A stretch of DNA of 64,000 nucleotides, taken from JANYCO01 sp031416415 (lineage in GTDB: Bacteria > Bacteroidota > Bacteroidia > Cytophagales > Cytophagaceae). How positions within the stretch are numbered: position 1 is the first letter of the stretch; every line of letters starts with the position of its first letter. A program made the position numbers and the translations under genes. The stretch lies in contig JANOTP010000050.1 in assembly GCA_031416415.1 (NCBI GenBank), positions 6,490 to 70,489 on the forward strand, read 5' to 3'. Below the pieces are notes generated by a model. The model was not told where the DNA came from and ran no database searches. It was given only the letters and a program-made list of their open reading frames with translations. Positions 1-9,476 of this stretch are shown here, piece after piece.

Positions 1-267
1 GTTTCACCTTCAGTACTACTAATGGACGAACCCGCATCAGCACTTGACCCGCTCTCTACTATAAAAATCGAAGAATTAATTTATAATCTAAAAGCTTCTT
101 ATACAATTCTTCTTGTTACACATAACATGCAACAAGCTACTCGTACTAGTGACAAAACTGCTTTTTTCTACATGGGTGAATTAGTAGAATACGATGATAC
201 ACGTACTTTGTTTACAAATCCTAAAAAAGAGAGAACTCAAAACTATATTACTGGACGATTTGGGTGA
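1..267 (+). CDS. pstB: Phosphate ABC transporter ATP-binding protein PstB (C-terminal part)
   Basis: This is the last 88 codons of the ATPase that drives phosphate import through the PstSCA complex at the inner membrane. The reading frame is open from base 1, so the gene begins outside the window. Visible are the Walker B motif LLMDEP, the D-loop SALDP and the H-loop histidine in VTHN. The ending YITGRFG is the usual PstB C-terminus. phoU follows after 130 bases on the same strand, the normal order of a pst operon. The signature motif and Walker A lie outside the window. Assignment is firm because of the ending and the neighbour. Confidence 0.93.
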   Translation, partial: VSPSVLLMDEPASALDPLSTIKIEELIYNLKASYTILLVTHNMQQATRTSDKTAFFYMGELVEYDDTRTLFTNPKKERTQNYITGRFG

Positions 268-397
268 GAAAAAAATGCCTATTATTTGTTAATTATTACT
301 CGTTCTTAACTTATTTTATTTAGAAACGTTAATATAAAACAAGTAGCAAATACGATTAACAAATAATTATACTTCAAAAATTTAACTTTTTACATAT

Positions 398-1087
398 ATG
401 AATCTGCTAGAAACTGAATTAGGAGAGCTAAAAACCGAGTTAAACGAAATGACATTACTTGTCAGAGGCCAACTCGAAAAAGCTATTTCTGCATTCTATA
501 CTTTTGATAAAGATCTTGCCAAAGAAATTATCAAAAATGAAAAACGTGTAAACGGTAGCGAACTAATCATAGATGCTAAATGCGAACATATTTTAGCACT
601 CTTTAATCCTGTTGCAATAGATCTTCGTTTTGTAGTGGCTTCTTTAAAGATGGTTTCAGACTTAGAACGTATTGGAGATAATGCCAAAGGTATTGCCCAA
701 TTTATTGTAAGAAGCGAAAAACCATTTGACACTGACATGATTGAGGCTTTTCGTTTTCGCGAAATGACCGATACTGCTTTAGAAATGCTTTCTATTCTTA
801 GTGAGTCCTTTGAAACAGATAATACTGAATTGGCCCGCACCATTTTCTCTAAAGACGAACAAATGGACGAGATAAATGTGTTGGCGAACCAAGTACTCAC
901 TAACTATGTTAAAGATATAAATGATACTGAAAAAATTCTTCAAGCCATTTATTTTCTTTCCATTATTCGTAAAATGGAACGTACTGGTGATTACATTACC
1001 AATGTAGCAGAAGAGATTATTTTCTACGTTAAAGCAAAAGTATTGAAACACAAACGAAAAACAATCGGTAAAAAGCAAAATGAGTAA
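398..1087 (+). CDS. phoU: Phosphate signalling complex protein PhoU
   Basis: PhoU is a cytoplasmic all-helical protein that links the Pst transporter to its sensor kinase and restrains phosphate uptake. The 229-residue length is normal for a protein with two three-helix PhoU domains. Each half carries the metal-binding type motif: ERIGDNA near residue 90 and ERTGDYITN near residue 196. It lies just after pstB. Its last 8 bases overlap the start of the next gene, so the two are probably translationally coupled. Unlike many pst regions, no PhoR/PhoB pair follows. Confidence 0.95.
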   Translation: MNLLETELGELKTELNEMTLLVRGQLEKAISAFYTFDKDLAKEIIKNEKRVNGSELIIDAKCEHILALFNPVAIDLRFVVASLKMVSDLERIGDNAKGIAQFIVRSEKPFDTDMIEAFRFREMTDTALEMLSILSESFETDNTELARTIFSKDEQMDEINVLANQVLTNYVKDINDTEKILQAIYFLSIIRKMERTGDYITNVAEEIIFYVKAKVLKHKRKTIGKKQNE

Positions 1088-1700
1088 AACGGTATTTCAA
1101 AATACCATTCAACGATATGTACCCGAAGCCACCGTTAGCTATTGTAGCGAACTGTGGCTTCTTTATAAATTTCGTTTTATCGTAAAGAAAAAAAGAGCTA
1201 CTAAACTAGGGGATTATACTTATAACAGACTTTTAAATCAACATACCATCACGGTAAATGGCGACCTTAATCCTTATGCCTTCCTTATCACATATCTTCA
1301 CGAAGTAGCGCATTTACTAACAGGCGTTCGTTATGGTTTCCGCGTGAAGCCCCATGGCGAAGAATGGAAAGCGTCTTTTAAAGAAGTATTGTATCCAATC
1401 TTGCGTGAAGAAGTTTTTCCTGTGAATGTTATAGCTCCTCTTTACGATTATATTGGAGATCCTAAAGCAACTTCTTGTTCAGACCTAGATTTGCTCAAAG
1501 CGCTAGGCGAACACGATGAACATAAACTCGAATTCTTAAAAGATGTTAAACTTTCAGAAACGTTTCGTTTTAATAAGAAATTTTTTCGTAAAGATAGCGT
1601 AGTTCGCACACGAGCTATTTGTACTGAATTAGGCTCCAATAAAAAATATTATGTTCCTCTTGCCGCCCAAGTTGAAATTTTACAAACAGGCCTTTTTTAA
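1080..1700 (+). CDS. SprT-like zinc metalloprotease domain protein
   Basis: This 206-residue cytoplasmic protein is of the SprT/Spartan-like type. The zinc-binding HExxH helix is seen as H74-E-V-A-H78, and the downstream HGEEWK (H92) is the usual position of the third ligand. The C-terminal third is basic (RFNKKFFRKDS) and ends in a short strand-rich segment, where related proteins carry a zinc ribbon; I see no clear Cys4 set here. Eukaryotic relatives degrade DNA-protein crosslinks. The role of bacterial members is poorly defined. The ATG overlaps the phoU stop by 8 bases. Family call is solid, function is inferred. Confidence 0.85.
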   Translation: MSKTVFQNTIQRYVPEATVSYCSELWLLYKFRFIVKKKRATKLGDYTYNRLLNQHTITVNGDLNPYAFLITYLHEVAHLLTGVRYGFRVKPHGEEWKASFKEVLYPILREEVFPVNVIAPLYDYIGDPKATSCSDLDLLKALGEHDEHKLEFLKDVKLSETFRFNKKFFRKDSVVRTRAICTELGSNKKYYVPLAAQVEILQTGLF

Positions 1701-1891
1701 TTGAAAAACTATTGCCTCATTGTAGTTTACAAATCCTAATTACTATTGTTAAGTAATTATTAATTATCTTTAAGATTACAGGGATACTATAAACAGTGAA
1801 ATTATACTATCATTTTCGGAACAATCCGAATTTATCGCTTAGCACTATAAACGTATTAAGCGATTTCTTAACTTTTTAAATTGTAAGTAGA

Positions 1892-2989
1892 ATGAATAAT
1901 GTAACTCGAAATTTAGACATTTTAGATTCAATTGTTGATTCTATATCAATAGTGAATTCTAGTGGAGAAATAGTATTTACAAATGCATCTTGGCAAAAAT
2001 TCTCTTCAGATAATTCAGGTAATGCAAAAAACACATGCGTTGGGATTAATTATATTGGCGTTTGCGGGAAAGTAAACGGTGAAGAATTTGAAAAGGCAAA
2101 TGAAGCCTCTGAGGGAATACAAAAGGTAATAAATAAACAAATTCCTTTTTTCGAATTAGAATATCCATGCCACTCGATTGACGAAAGACGATGGTTTATA
2201 ATGCGTGTAAATCCTCTTTCAACTTCCCCAGACTTAACACTTATCACGCATATTAATATTACGAATAGGAAACTATCGGAAGAAAAAAATGAAACCCATA
2301 ATCAACAATTAAAAATTATTAACGAACGGCTAAATACTACCTTGTTAAAAATCGTTCACGATATACAAAGCCCCTTAACTTCTATTGAGGGCTTAGTAGA
2401 CCTTACTAGAATGGACGATGAAAAACATGCAATCAGTCCATACTTTGCAATGATTGAACAGAGTATTACTAATCTAAAAAAATATATACAGGATACATTA
2501 AATATGTTTTCCGAAGGGCTTATTATAGAATCAATAAATTTCAAAGATTTAATAAATGATTTTTTCGAATCTATAAAACATGCAGAAGTCCTAAAATTAT
2601 TCAAAATTACAATTGCAGTTGACCAAGACATTGACTTTCGTTCAGACAAAGCAGAAATAAATTTAATTATATCTAATATCATCAATAATTGCTTGAAATA
2701 TTATGACAAAAACAAACAAAAAAACTTTATCACTATTGATATAAATGTCAATGAACACGAGGCATGCGTTTCTATTCTAGACAATGGAATAGGAATTCAG
2801 GAAGAAGCAATCTTAAAAATATTTGATTTAAATTTTCAGGAAAATGTAACTTTTTCTACAGGAGCTGGGATTGGTTTATACCTAGTTAAAAAATCTATTG
2901 TTTTACTCAACGGAACAATTAAAACCATTTCTACTTCAGGGGTTGGGACCGAATTTATCATTAACATCCCTAATTCGAAAAAAAATTAA
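1892..2989 (+). CDS. PAS-domain sensor histidine kinase, soluble, orphan
   Basis: This 365-residue kinase has no membrane segment, so it probably senses a cytoplasmic signal. Residues 1-125 form a PAS-like sensor. A coiled coil (about 126-150) leads to the dimerisation/phosphoacceptor helix with H156 in VHDIQSPLTS. The ATPase domain shows the N box (N265-N266), G1 box DNGIGI at 297-302 and G2 box GAGIGL at 324-329. No response regulator lies next to it, so it is an orphan whose partner must be elsewhere. The H-box has IQSPL rather than the common LRTPL, which is frequent in Bacteroidota kinases. It converges on the deacetylase gene with a 25-base gap. Confidence 0.9.
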   Translation: MNNVTRNLDILDSIVDSISIVNSSGEIVFTNASWQKFSSDNSGNAKNTCVGINYIGVCGKVNGEEFEKANEASEGIQKVINKQIPFFELEYPCHSIDERRWFIMRVNPLSTSPDLTLITHINITNRKLSEEKNETHNQQLKIINERLNTTLLKIVHDIQSPLTSIEGLVDLTRMDDEKHAISPYFAMIEQSITNLKKYIQDTLNMFSEGLIIESINFKDLINDFFESIKHAEVLKLFKITIAVDQDIDFRSDKAEINLIISNIINNCLKYYDKNKQKNFITIDINVNEHEACVSILDNGIGIQEEAILKIFDLNFQENVTFSTGAGIGLYLVKKSIVLLNGTIKTISTSGVGTEFIINIPNSKKN

Positions 2990-3014
2990 TTTTCCCTCTT
3001 TCTTAATTCTTTTA

Positions 3015-4166
3015 TTAATTTATTTGACTAATCTCAATATCTCCCTCATCGGGAATAGCATTAACTATAATTTTACCATCAATCACCTCGAGCGTATTTT
3101 TAGTATTTTTTTGTTTCACTTTTACTTTCTTCCATTCAATGGGAACGTTGACTAACAAGGTAAGTGGGAAATTAAAAAGATCGTTAGGAAGATTGTCCGT
3201 TATACTAAAAATTATTTTATTAGCTGTTTCGAGTGTCTGTACTATAGTTACATCGTCTCTCTCTTTACAATACCTCGTAACGTTGCCAACCGTTTCTATC
3301 CATAACACGTTACTTTTTTGTTTATCTTTTAACCACTGAATAAACGGGTCTAAACTTTCGATAGATACTGGATGCCAAGAGTCATTGGCAGTAATAGCCT
3401 CCTCAAAAGGAAAGACATCGTGAGCCAAGTAAACAGTCCAACCTCCCTTTGCAATTGTAGTAGTAACAATCCAATTTTCCAGCTCTTTAATTTTTAGTTG
3501 GTCCGATGCTATTGTACGCCCACCATTGTAGGAAATAGTATGCGCTTGTATATTCATCCAATCGGCAGGGTGCACAGGATTAAATCCAGACCCTAATCCT
3601 CGGGATGAATAATAATGTTTTGCGGTTTCTTCTTCTACACGACCACTAAAATCTACATACGGGTACGCAAACGTGATTGATTTGTAATTAGGAATATTTT
3701 TCTTCAGGGCCCTTATAGGTTCTGTTAACTCATATTGCAACGTTCCACTCTCCTTTACTGCCCCTTCGCGAAGGGCTGTTAGCCGTGGATGTGTGGCACT
3801 ATGCGAAGCAATTTCATGCCCTTTCGAATGCATTTCTATAAATTGATACCAATACCCATTTCGCCATTTTGGACTTGCTAAAGAATCAGATTCAAGATTT
3901 TCTGAAACAATATAGAAGGTAGCTTTTAAGCCATATTTATCGAGAACTGGAGCTACATATTTATAATGCGAAATCATTCCATCGTCAAATGATAACGAAT
4001 AAGCGGCTTTAGCAAACCCATACCAATCTGCAATTTTCACTTTGTCAGAAATTTTTTGTTTAGGCACATTGATTTCTGTCGCTTCATTATTCTGTGCGAA
4101 TAAATTAGTACTTGAAATTGTCAAAATCACTACAACTGTCCATAAATTTACAGAACTATTTTTCAT
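3015..4166 (-). CDS. Secreted polysaccharide deacetylase (NodB domain)
   Basis: A 383-residue exported enzyme predicted to remove N-acetyl groups from a cell-envelope or extracellular polysaccharide. An N-terminal signal peptide ends near FAQ at 23-25. The NodB fold shows motif 1 SFDDG with the catalytic/metal aspartates D61-D62, and motif 2 SHSATHP with metal histidines H122 and H126. The usual RxPY motif appears as FAYPYVD, without the arginine. The last 90 residues look like an extra beta domain. It is the last gene of a leftward set (TPR protein, membrane protein, lipoprotein, this gene) with gaps of 3, 46 and 37 bases. Substrate is unknown. Confidence 0.87.
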   Translation of the reverse strand: MKNSSVNLWTVVVILTISSTNLFAQNNEATEINVPKQKISDKVKIADWYGFAKAAYSLSFDDGMISHYKYVAPVLDKYGLKATFYIVSENLESDSLASPKWRNGYWYQFIEMHSKGHEIASHSATHPRLTALREGAVKESGTLQYELTEPIRALKKNIPNYKSITFAYPYVDFSGRVEEETAKHYYSSRGLGSGFNPVHPADWMNIQAHTISYNGGRTIASDQLKIKELENWIVTTTIAKGGWTVYLAHDVFPFEEAITANDSWHPVSIESLDPFIQWLKDKQKSNVLWIETVGNVTRYCKERDDVTIVQTLETANKIIFSITDNLPNDLFNFPLTLLVNVPIEWKKVKVKQKNTKNTLEVIDGKIIVNAIPDEGDIEISQIN

Positions 4167-4203
4167 ATTTGATTTGTAAAATTTATCAATAAATTAATAG
4201 AAA

Positions 4204-4638
4204 TTATTTTTTAAGTGCGGTAGTAAGTAAATGGCAAAAAATACCATTTGCCACCACTATATCTGATTCTATGGGGCTACTGCTTGCGTTTATAAAACCT
4301 TTTTCATTATCAAAAGTAAACTTCCTTGGCTTATTTTGAAAAACCACATATTGAGTTGTAGCATCAATATAAACATCGTATACATTGGCTGGATTTTCTG
4401 GTAGTGTTTTATTGCCAGGTTTCTCCTCTTTCTCCTTTTTTACTGGAACCGGGTATTCAACATAAAATTTACCCATGCCTGAAACGCTGATACTAAAATT
4501 GACATACTCTTTTACAGCTTTGTAATTTTCTTCGTTAAAACAATTTTTATAATCCATAGTAGTAGATGGGGATTTGGAACAATGACAAGCACTAAAGATA
4601 AACACTGCTGAAATTAAAAAAGGTAAAGTAAAGCGCAT
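4204..4638 (-). CDS. Hypothetical lipoprotein
   Basis: 144 residues with a typical lipoprotein signal: a short basic N-terminus, a hydrophobic stretch and the lipobox FSAC (Cys18), so it is probably anchored in a membrane of the envelope. The mature part has a Lys/Glu-rich linker near residues 65-80 and ends in a possible small beta domain. I do not recognise a family. It sits third in a leftward envelope operon, 46 bases after the membrane protein and 37 bases before the polysaccharide deacetylase, which suggests a supporting role in envelope polysaccharide handling; that is inference. Confidence 0.7.
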   Translation of the reverse strand: MRFTLPFLISAVFIFSACHCSKSPSTTMDYKNCFNEENYKAVKEYVNFSISVSGMGKFYVEYPVPVKKEKEEKPGNKTLPENPANVYDVYIDATTQYVVFQNKPRKFTFDNEKGFINASSSPIESDIVVANGIFCHLLTTALKK

Positions 4639-4684
4639 AATTCTTTTGGTTAATTTCTTTGAATAACTATTACCGTCCTTATAA

Positions 4685-5065
4685 TTATAAATTAATTACT
4701 AACTGAAATCCAAAAACCATTAATGATACGATAGCCATTAAACTTATTATTAAAAAGGCAATTCCTTTTCCATTCAAATCTTCATGAGATGTTTGTATTA
4801 ATTTAAATATACTAAACAATGTTTTAGTAGACCGCCAAGAAAATACACCAAACAGCGCTAAGCTTATAAACATACCAGCTAGTGGTCCATAAGGTATCTT
4901 CTGTGAAATCAAATACGCTATCACAATAGAAATACAGCCAGAAAATCCTCCTGACAGCAAGGCTGTTTTAGCTTTTATTCCAATAAAAATCACTGCTGTA
5001 ATACCACAAATAATTAAAAAAAATCCATAAAACACTAAAATAGAAATCAAATATTGATCCATCAT
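4685..5065 (-). CDS. Small integral membrane protein, TMEM14-like
   Basis: 126 residues with four hydrophobic segments (about 8-28, 32-52, 60-77 and 100-122). The pattern of glycines and the segment LLSGGFSGCISI followed by GPLAGMFIS resembles the TMEM14/UPF0136 family, whose function is not settled in bacteria. Two consecutive ATG codons start the gene, only 3 bases after the stop of the upstream TPR gene, so the two are almost certainly cotranscribed and possibly coupled. Family assignment is tentative. Confidence 0.7.
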   Translation of the reverse strand: MMDQYLISILVFYGFFLIICGITAVIFIGIKAKTALLSGGFSGCISIVIAYLISQKIPYGPLAGMFISLALFGVFSWRSTKTLFSIFKLIQTSHEDLNGKGIAFLIISLMAIVSLMVFGFQLVINL

Positions 5066-5068
5066 ATA

Positions 5069-6958
5069 TTAAATTTTATCTCCTCGTAAAATTCTAAAAC
5101 GTTTTCTTGCCTCTACAATAAAAATACTTCCTGGGTATTTCAACATGAATTTCTGATAAGTATCCATTGCTTTTGGTATATCTTTTAGATTTTCCTCGTA
5201 GATATTCCCTAAGGTATAGAGTGCATTATCTCCTAGAATATCTTCAGCATAGTTCATATTTATTTTATCAAGCGCTACAATTGCATTTGGGATATCGCCC
5301 ATTTTTCTATAGATTTTAGCACTGAGCCAAAGTAATTCGTCTGTAAGTGGATGAGAAGGAAATTTTTTCATCATTGAATCCGTTTTTATAATCGCTTCGT
5401 TCAGCTTATTTTGAAAAAGCAATAAATCTATTGCGGCATACTCTTTCATCGCTTCTGTAGTACTGTCAAGACCCGTATTGTCTTGAATAAGAATACTAAG
5501 ATCCATTGCATCGTTAGAAATTTCGCGAGAGGTGGCAAGCTTTAAAACATCTAAGTGTTCTTGCGCAAGCTCAAATTCACCTTTGTAATAAGACAGTTTA
5601 GCATTTCTCAATTTTGCTTCATGACCTAATGGGTCTTCTTTCATATCTTTCTCTACTTGAGAATAAAGTAAAGAAGATTCCCAGGGTTCACCTTTGAGAA
5701 GGTAAATATCACCAAGATCAATTTTTGCTTTACATTTTCCACGAAGATCATTTCGTGCAATGTTGATTGTTTCGTTTAGTAGTGTGGCAGCCGTATCTAG
5801 ATTGTTTAAATAAAATGCATAAAGCTGGGCCGTGCTTCTTCGCGCATCGATAGTAGAAGGACTTATACCAATTTCATTTTCAAGTTCACGAATCATACTT
5901 AAATAATCGGAAATTAGAGAACGAATTTTTAAAGGATTTATAGGATACGAATTTTTTATAGTCTCCTCCTTTGCGCGAATGAGCTCTCGTTTTGCAGCCG
6001 CATAATATAACGCATCTGGGCTTGGATATTCTTTAATAATGTATTCGAAAAATTTTGAGGCGCTTTCATAGTCTTTATTATCCATTGCTATTTTCCCTAC
6101 CTCCATCAATTTAGAACCCTGAGAACGATAACGCTTATCAATCGCCTTGGCCTGAAAGAACGCCTTATTAAAATTCTTTTTTTGCAGATTAAGCCAGAGT
6201 AGTAGTTCATTGTAGGCTATTTCGTTAGGCTCGTTTTGAATTCGCTCATATAATTTTGACTCAAGCAAGTCAAGATCCGGTCCTTCTTTTAAATTATTTT
6301 GAAATACATTTTTTACATTTTCTAATTCTTGTGGATCATTTTTCAAAAAAGAAAGAAGCTCTTCAATTGTCTGATCAGCATTTCCTTGCATAAAATAAAT
6401 ATTTGCAAGAGGAATAGCATACAAGGAATTATTCTTTAAGCTCTTTCTTGAAGCTAACAACAACTGCTTTGCTTTTTCAGTTAACTTTCTTTTTAATAAA
6501 TAATCAGCTGCCTTTTCGACCAGTATTTCATTTTGTTTTATATCGTTAACTATTCCTGTAAATTCTTTTTCGGTCTTATCTTCCCCATTCATCTCACTCA
6601 CCAATACATAATGGTCGAGCTTATAAAAGAGATTGTCGTCCGAAATTTTGATCATTTTTCGAATAAGCTTTTCGGCTTCTTCTTTTTCTTTGAAATGGAA
6701 AAGCGTCGCAAGGTAGTTGTCGTATATAAATGGCAAGTTTGCATTGTTTTTAGAAAGCCTTTCATACATGTCCTTCGCTTTATCGTATTCGTTCGTGCCA
6801 AAATATTCATTTGCAATTTCAATATCACGGTCTTGAGCAACGAGAGTTCCAGACAATAAAATAAAAAATAGAACCCCTACTAGTAAAAAAAATCTACTAA
6901 ACACTCTATTTATTAGAAATGAAACTATACTTGAACCGTTATAAAATCTTGATTTCAT
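5069..6958 (-). CDS. Tetratricopeptide repeat protein, exported
   Basis: 629 residues. The first 42 are basic and then strongly hydrophobic, ending in VAQ, which fits a long signal peptide or anchor; a start at a later codon cannot be excluded. The rest is a chain of TPR-like helical hairpins, for example around residues 45-80, 280-330, 405-470 and 520-620 (ALYTLGNIYEENLKDIP is a typical repeat). It is likely a periplasmic scaffold. It is the first gene of the leftward four-gene set ending in the polysaccharide deacetylase. The exact partner is unknown. Confidence 0.85.
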   Translation of the reverse strand: MKSRFYNGSSIVSFLINRVFSRFFLLVGVLFFILLSGTLVAQDRDIEIANEYFGTNEYDKAKDMYERLSKNNANLPFIYDNYLATLFHFKEKEEAEKLIRKMIKISDDNLFYKLDHYVLVSEMNGEDKTEKEFTGIVNDIKQNEILVEKAADYLLKRKLTEKAKQLLLASRKSLKNNSLYAIPLANIYFMQGNADQTIEELLSFLKNDPQELENVKNVFQNNLKEGPDLDLLESKLYERIQNEPNEIAYNELLLWLNLQKKNFNKAFFQAKAIDKRYRSQGSKLMEVGKIAMDNKDYESASKFFEYIIKEYPSPDALYYAAAKRELIRAKEETIKNSYPINPLKIRSLISDYLSMIRELENEIGISPSTIDARRSTAQLYAFYLNNLDTAATLLNETINIARNDLRGKCKAKIDLGDIYLLKGEPWESSLLYSQVEKDMKEDPLGHEAKLRNAKLSYYKGEFELAQEHLDVLKLATSREISNDAMDLSILIQDNTGLDSTTEAMKEYAAIDLLLFQNKLNEAIIKTDSMMKKFPSHPLTDELLWLSAKIYRKMGDIPNAIVALDKINMNYAEDILGDNALYTLGNIYEENLKDIPKAMDTYQKFMLKYPGSIFIVEARKRFRILRGDKI

Positions 6959-7079
6959 AAATACTTAACGAAGCGAAAACTTATTTCTTCTACTCTAAAG
7001 ATACAAAACTTTAAAACAACTATACGACTTTTTCTTGGCTGTTTATGTGACTAGAATAATGAACTTAAAACAAGTACTC

Positions 7080-7958
7080 TTATTTGGCAATTGTTCTTTT
7101 TATTGTATCCTGACCTAATAAATCGGCCATAACATCAAACAACATCGGGTATTTATGTTTGAATGCTACTGGGAGCTCAAAGAAATACACTACCGCAAGT
7201 GCGAAATATTCGTCCCCTTGTCGTTCATCAGTTTCCATATTTTGAAACATCCCGCTCATGAAAGTTTCGGCTTCTTGAACAGAGATTTTCTCCCACTTAC
7301 TATATTTTTTTTCAGAGAAAAATTTATACCCTTTACTCTGCAAACGATTATCTTTTATAAGCGCAGAGGCCATTACTTTTAACCCTTCGTTTTGTCCGTC
7401 ATCTGACTGAGCATAGCCTTCTACAAATTCATTCCAAGGTATCACAATTGTATTACTTTGAGACGCAGTTTTCGGCTGCATAGCTCCATTAGGCATTATA
7501 AGAATATGAGTAAAGGTAGAGTTTCCCATAAGAGGAAGTCCAAAAGTAATTTGACAAGCAGCAGCAGCAATCATTACCTTCATTTCATCGGTAATAGCAT
7601 AGCCATTTTCTGTAGTAAACATTTTGGTACTCATATAATGACGTACCCTTTTTTCAAAAAGATCTTTATCCGGTTTGCTTAACTTATTATAATAATCGCA
7701 TTTTTCAGATAACACTGCACGGTGTATTCCAGATAATGGCTCCGTTGCTTTTATTGCCTTAGCTCCAGACTTAGATCGATTCTCAATTATTTTAGTGACC
7801 TTATAATATACTACCAATAAAATTCCAATTGCAACAACTGATAGTAGTGCAAATTCAAAGGCAGAAACATCTTGGTCTGACCAATGCGTAGAGCTGTTTC
7901 CACCTCTGTAATAATACCAACGAAATAAAAATATAGCTGAGAGAGTAGTGTTTACCAT
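7080..7958 (-). CDS. MtfA/M90-family membrane protein lacking metal ligands (putative pseudopeptidase)
   Basis: 292 residues: one membrane segment (about 35-52), then a domain that aligns by eye with Bacteroidota zinc peptidases of the MtfA (M90) type. Shared landmarks are ITDEMKVMIAAAACQ at 122-136, the loop EGYAQSDDGQNEGL at 180-193, and EYFALAVVYFFELP at 250-263. In active members the loop is followed by the HExxH helix and the last block contains a liganding Glu (ASEYFFE). Here the HExxH position reads K194-V-M-A-S198 and the Glu position is V257. All ligands therefore appear lost, while the rest of the fold and an intact frame are kept. It starts 2 bases after the glyS stop. Confidence 0.75.
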   Translation of the reverse strand: MVNTTLSAIFLFRWYYYRGGNSSTHWSDQDVSAFEFALLSVVAIGILLVVYYKVTKIIENRSKSGAKAIKATEPLSGIHRAVLSEKCDYYNKLSKPDKDLFEKRVRHYMSTKMFTTENGYAITDEMKVMIAAAACQITFGLPLMGNSTFTHILIMPNGAMQPKTASQSNTIVIPWNEFVEGYAQSDDGQNEGLKVMASALIKDNRLQSKGYKFFSEKKYSKWEKISVQEAETFMSGMFQNMETDERQGDEYFALAVVYFFELPVAFKHKYPMLFDVMADLLGQDTIKRTIAK

Positions 7959-7960
7959 AG

Positions 7961-9442
7961 TTATAATAGTTCAAGAATAGTTTTGAGAGAAGTGTATTTT
8001 TCTATTGTTGCTTTTAACACTTCTATCTTCACTCTCTCTTGTTCCATTGTGTCTCTATGGCGTATCGTAACGGTATCGTCTTCCAAGGTTTGGTGGTCTA
8101 CCACAATACAGAAAGGAGTACCTATCAAGTCTTGGCGTGTGTAACGTTTTCCGATAGCATCTTTTTCTTCGTATACTACGTTCATGTCGTATTTCAACTC
8201 ATCCATTATTTTAAGCGCTTTTTCTGGCAAACCATCTTTTTTTGTAAGTGGGAAAATAGCAGCCTTCACAGGAGCAAGAGCAGGGTGTAGTTTTAAATAT
8301 ACTCTTTCTTTGAGCGTCTCTCCTTCTCCAGTACTTTCTTCTGTGTAGGCATTGCAAAGAATAGCCAAGAATGTTCTGTCTGCTCCTACTGAGGTTTCTA
8401 CTACAAACGGAATATAATTTTTATTAAGTTCGTTGTCAAAAAATTGAAGTTTTTTCTTTGAAAACTTTTCATGATTGGCAAGATCAAAATCGGTACGAGA
8501 GTGTATCCCTTCTATCTCTCTGAAGCCGAACGGAAATTGAAATTCTATATCAACAGCAGCATTAGCATAGTGCGCTAATTTTTCATGATCGTGAAAACGT
8601 AATTTATTAGCAGGCAAACCGATTGCTTGGTGCCATTTCAAACGGGTTTCTTTCCATTCGTTATACCATTTCATTTCATCGCCTGGACGAATAAAAAATT
8701 GCATTTCCATTTGTTCAAATTCACGCATACGAAACGTAAACTGACGAGCTACTATTTCATTTCTGAAAGCCTTTCCAATTTGTGCGATACCGAAAGGAAT
8801 TTTCATTCTTCCTGTTTTCTGAACATTCAAAAAATTTACAAATATCCCTTGTGCTGTTTCTGGTCTTAAATAAATAGTACTTGAATCTTCGGCTACAGAA
8901 CCTACTTGCGTAGAAAACATCAGATTGAATTGACGTACTTCTGTCCAATTAGCATTTTTAGAAATAGGACAATTGATTCTTTCCGCTATGATTAATTCAC
9001 GAACACCTTCTAGATCATTAGCCTCCAAAAGACGTGCGAGTTTTTTCAGAAGCACATCCGCCTCTTCCTTTTTACCAGCATTTTCAAGTTCTTCTGCTCT
9101 TCCTTCTACAAGTTGATCGGCACGGTAACGTTTTTTGGAATCTTTATTATCAATCATTGGATCGCTAAAACCGTCTACGTGACCACTAGCTTTCCAAGTG
9201 GTAGGGTGCATAAAAATAGCAGCATCTATTCCAACAATGTTGTCGTTGAGCTGTACCATCGCTTTCCACCATGCTTGTTTAATATTATTTTTAAGCTCTA
9301 CACCATTTTGTCCGTAATCGTAAACAGCTTGAAGACCATCGTAAATTTCACTAGAAGGGAATACAAAACCATATTCTTTTGCGTGTGATATTACTTTTTT
9401 GAACACCGTGTCGTCTACTGGGGCTACTACTTTATTTTCCAT
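7961..9442 (-). CDS. glyS: Glycyl-tRNA synthetase, single-chain (homodimeric) type
   Basis: Charges tRNA-Gly with glycine. At 493 residues it is the alpha2-type enzyme found in Bacteroidota, Gram-positives, archaea and eukaryotes, not the two-subunit type. Class II aminoacyl-tRNA synthetase features are visible: YLRPETAQGIFVNF (motif 2 region near residue 190), FRNEIVARQFTFRMREFEQMEM (written in parts: FRNEI and FRMREFEQ), and GADRTFLAIL (motif 3). The N-terminus has the expected VFPSSEIYDGLQAVYDYG. The anticodon-binding domain occupies the last 130 residues. Followed 2 bases later by the M90-like gene. Confidence 0.96.
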   Translation of the reverse strand: MENKVVAPVDDTVFKKVISHAKEYGFVFPSSEIYDGLQAVYDYGQNGVELKNNIKQAWWKAMVQLNDNIVGIDAAIFMHPTTWKASGHVDGFSDPMIDNKDSKKRYRADQLVEGRAEELENAGKKEEADVLLKKLARLLEANDLEGVRELIIAERINCPISKNANWTEVRQFNLMFSTQVGSVAEDSSTIYLRPETAQGIFVNFLNVQKTGRMKIPFGIAQIGKAFRNEIVARQFTFRMREFEQMEMQFFIRPGDEMKWYNEWKETRLKWHQAIGLPANKLRFHDHEKLAHYANAAVDIEFQFPFGFREIEGIHSRTDFDLANHEKFSKKKLQFFDNELNKNYIPFVVETSVGADRTFLAILCNAYTEESTGEGETLKERVYLKLHPALAPVKAAIFPLTKKDGLPEKALKIMDELKYDMNVVYEEKDAIGKRYTRQDLIGTPFCIVVDHQTLEDDTVTIRHRDTMEQERVKIEVLKATIEKYTSLKTILELL

Positions 9443-9476
9443 AAGGGTAAATATAATTATATTTTAATAATTTGTT

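Noticed and set aside
779..1078. Minus-strand frames opposite phoU (496-900 and 779-1078)
   Set aside because: They lie fully inside phoU, have no recognisable domains and low-complexity composition; phoU itself is certain.
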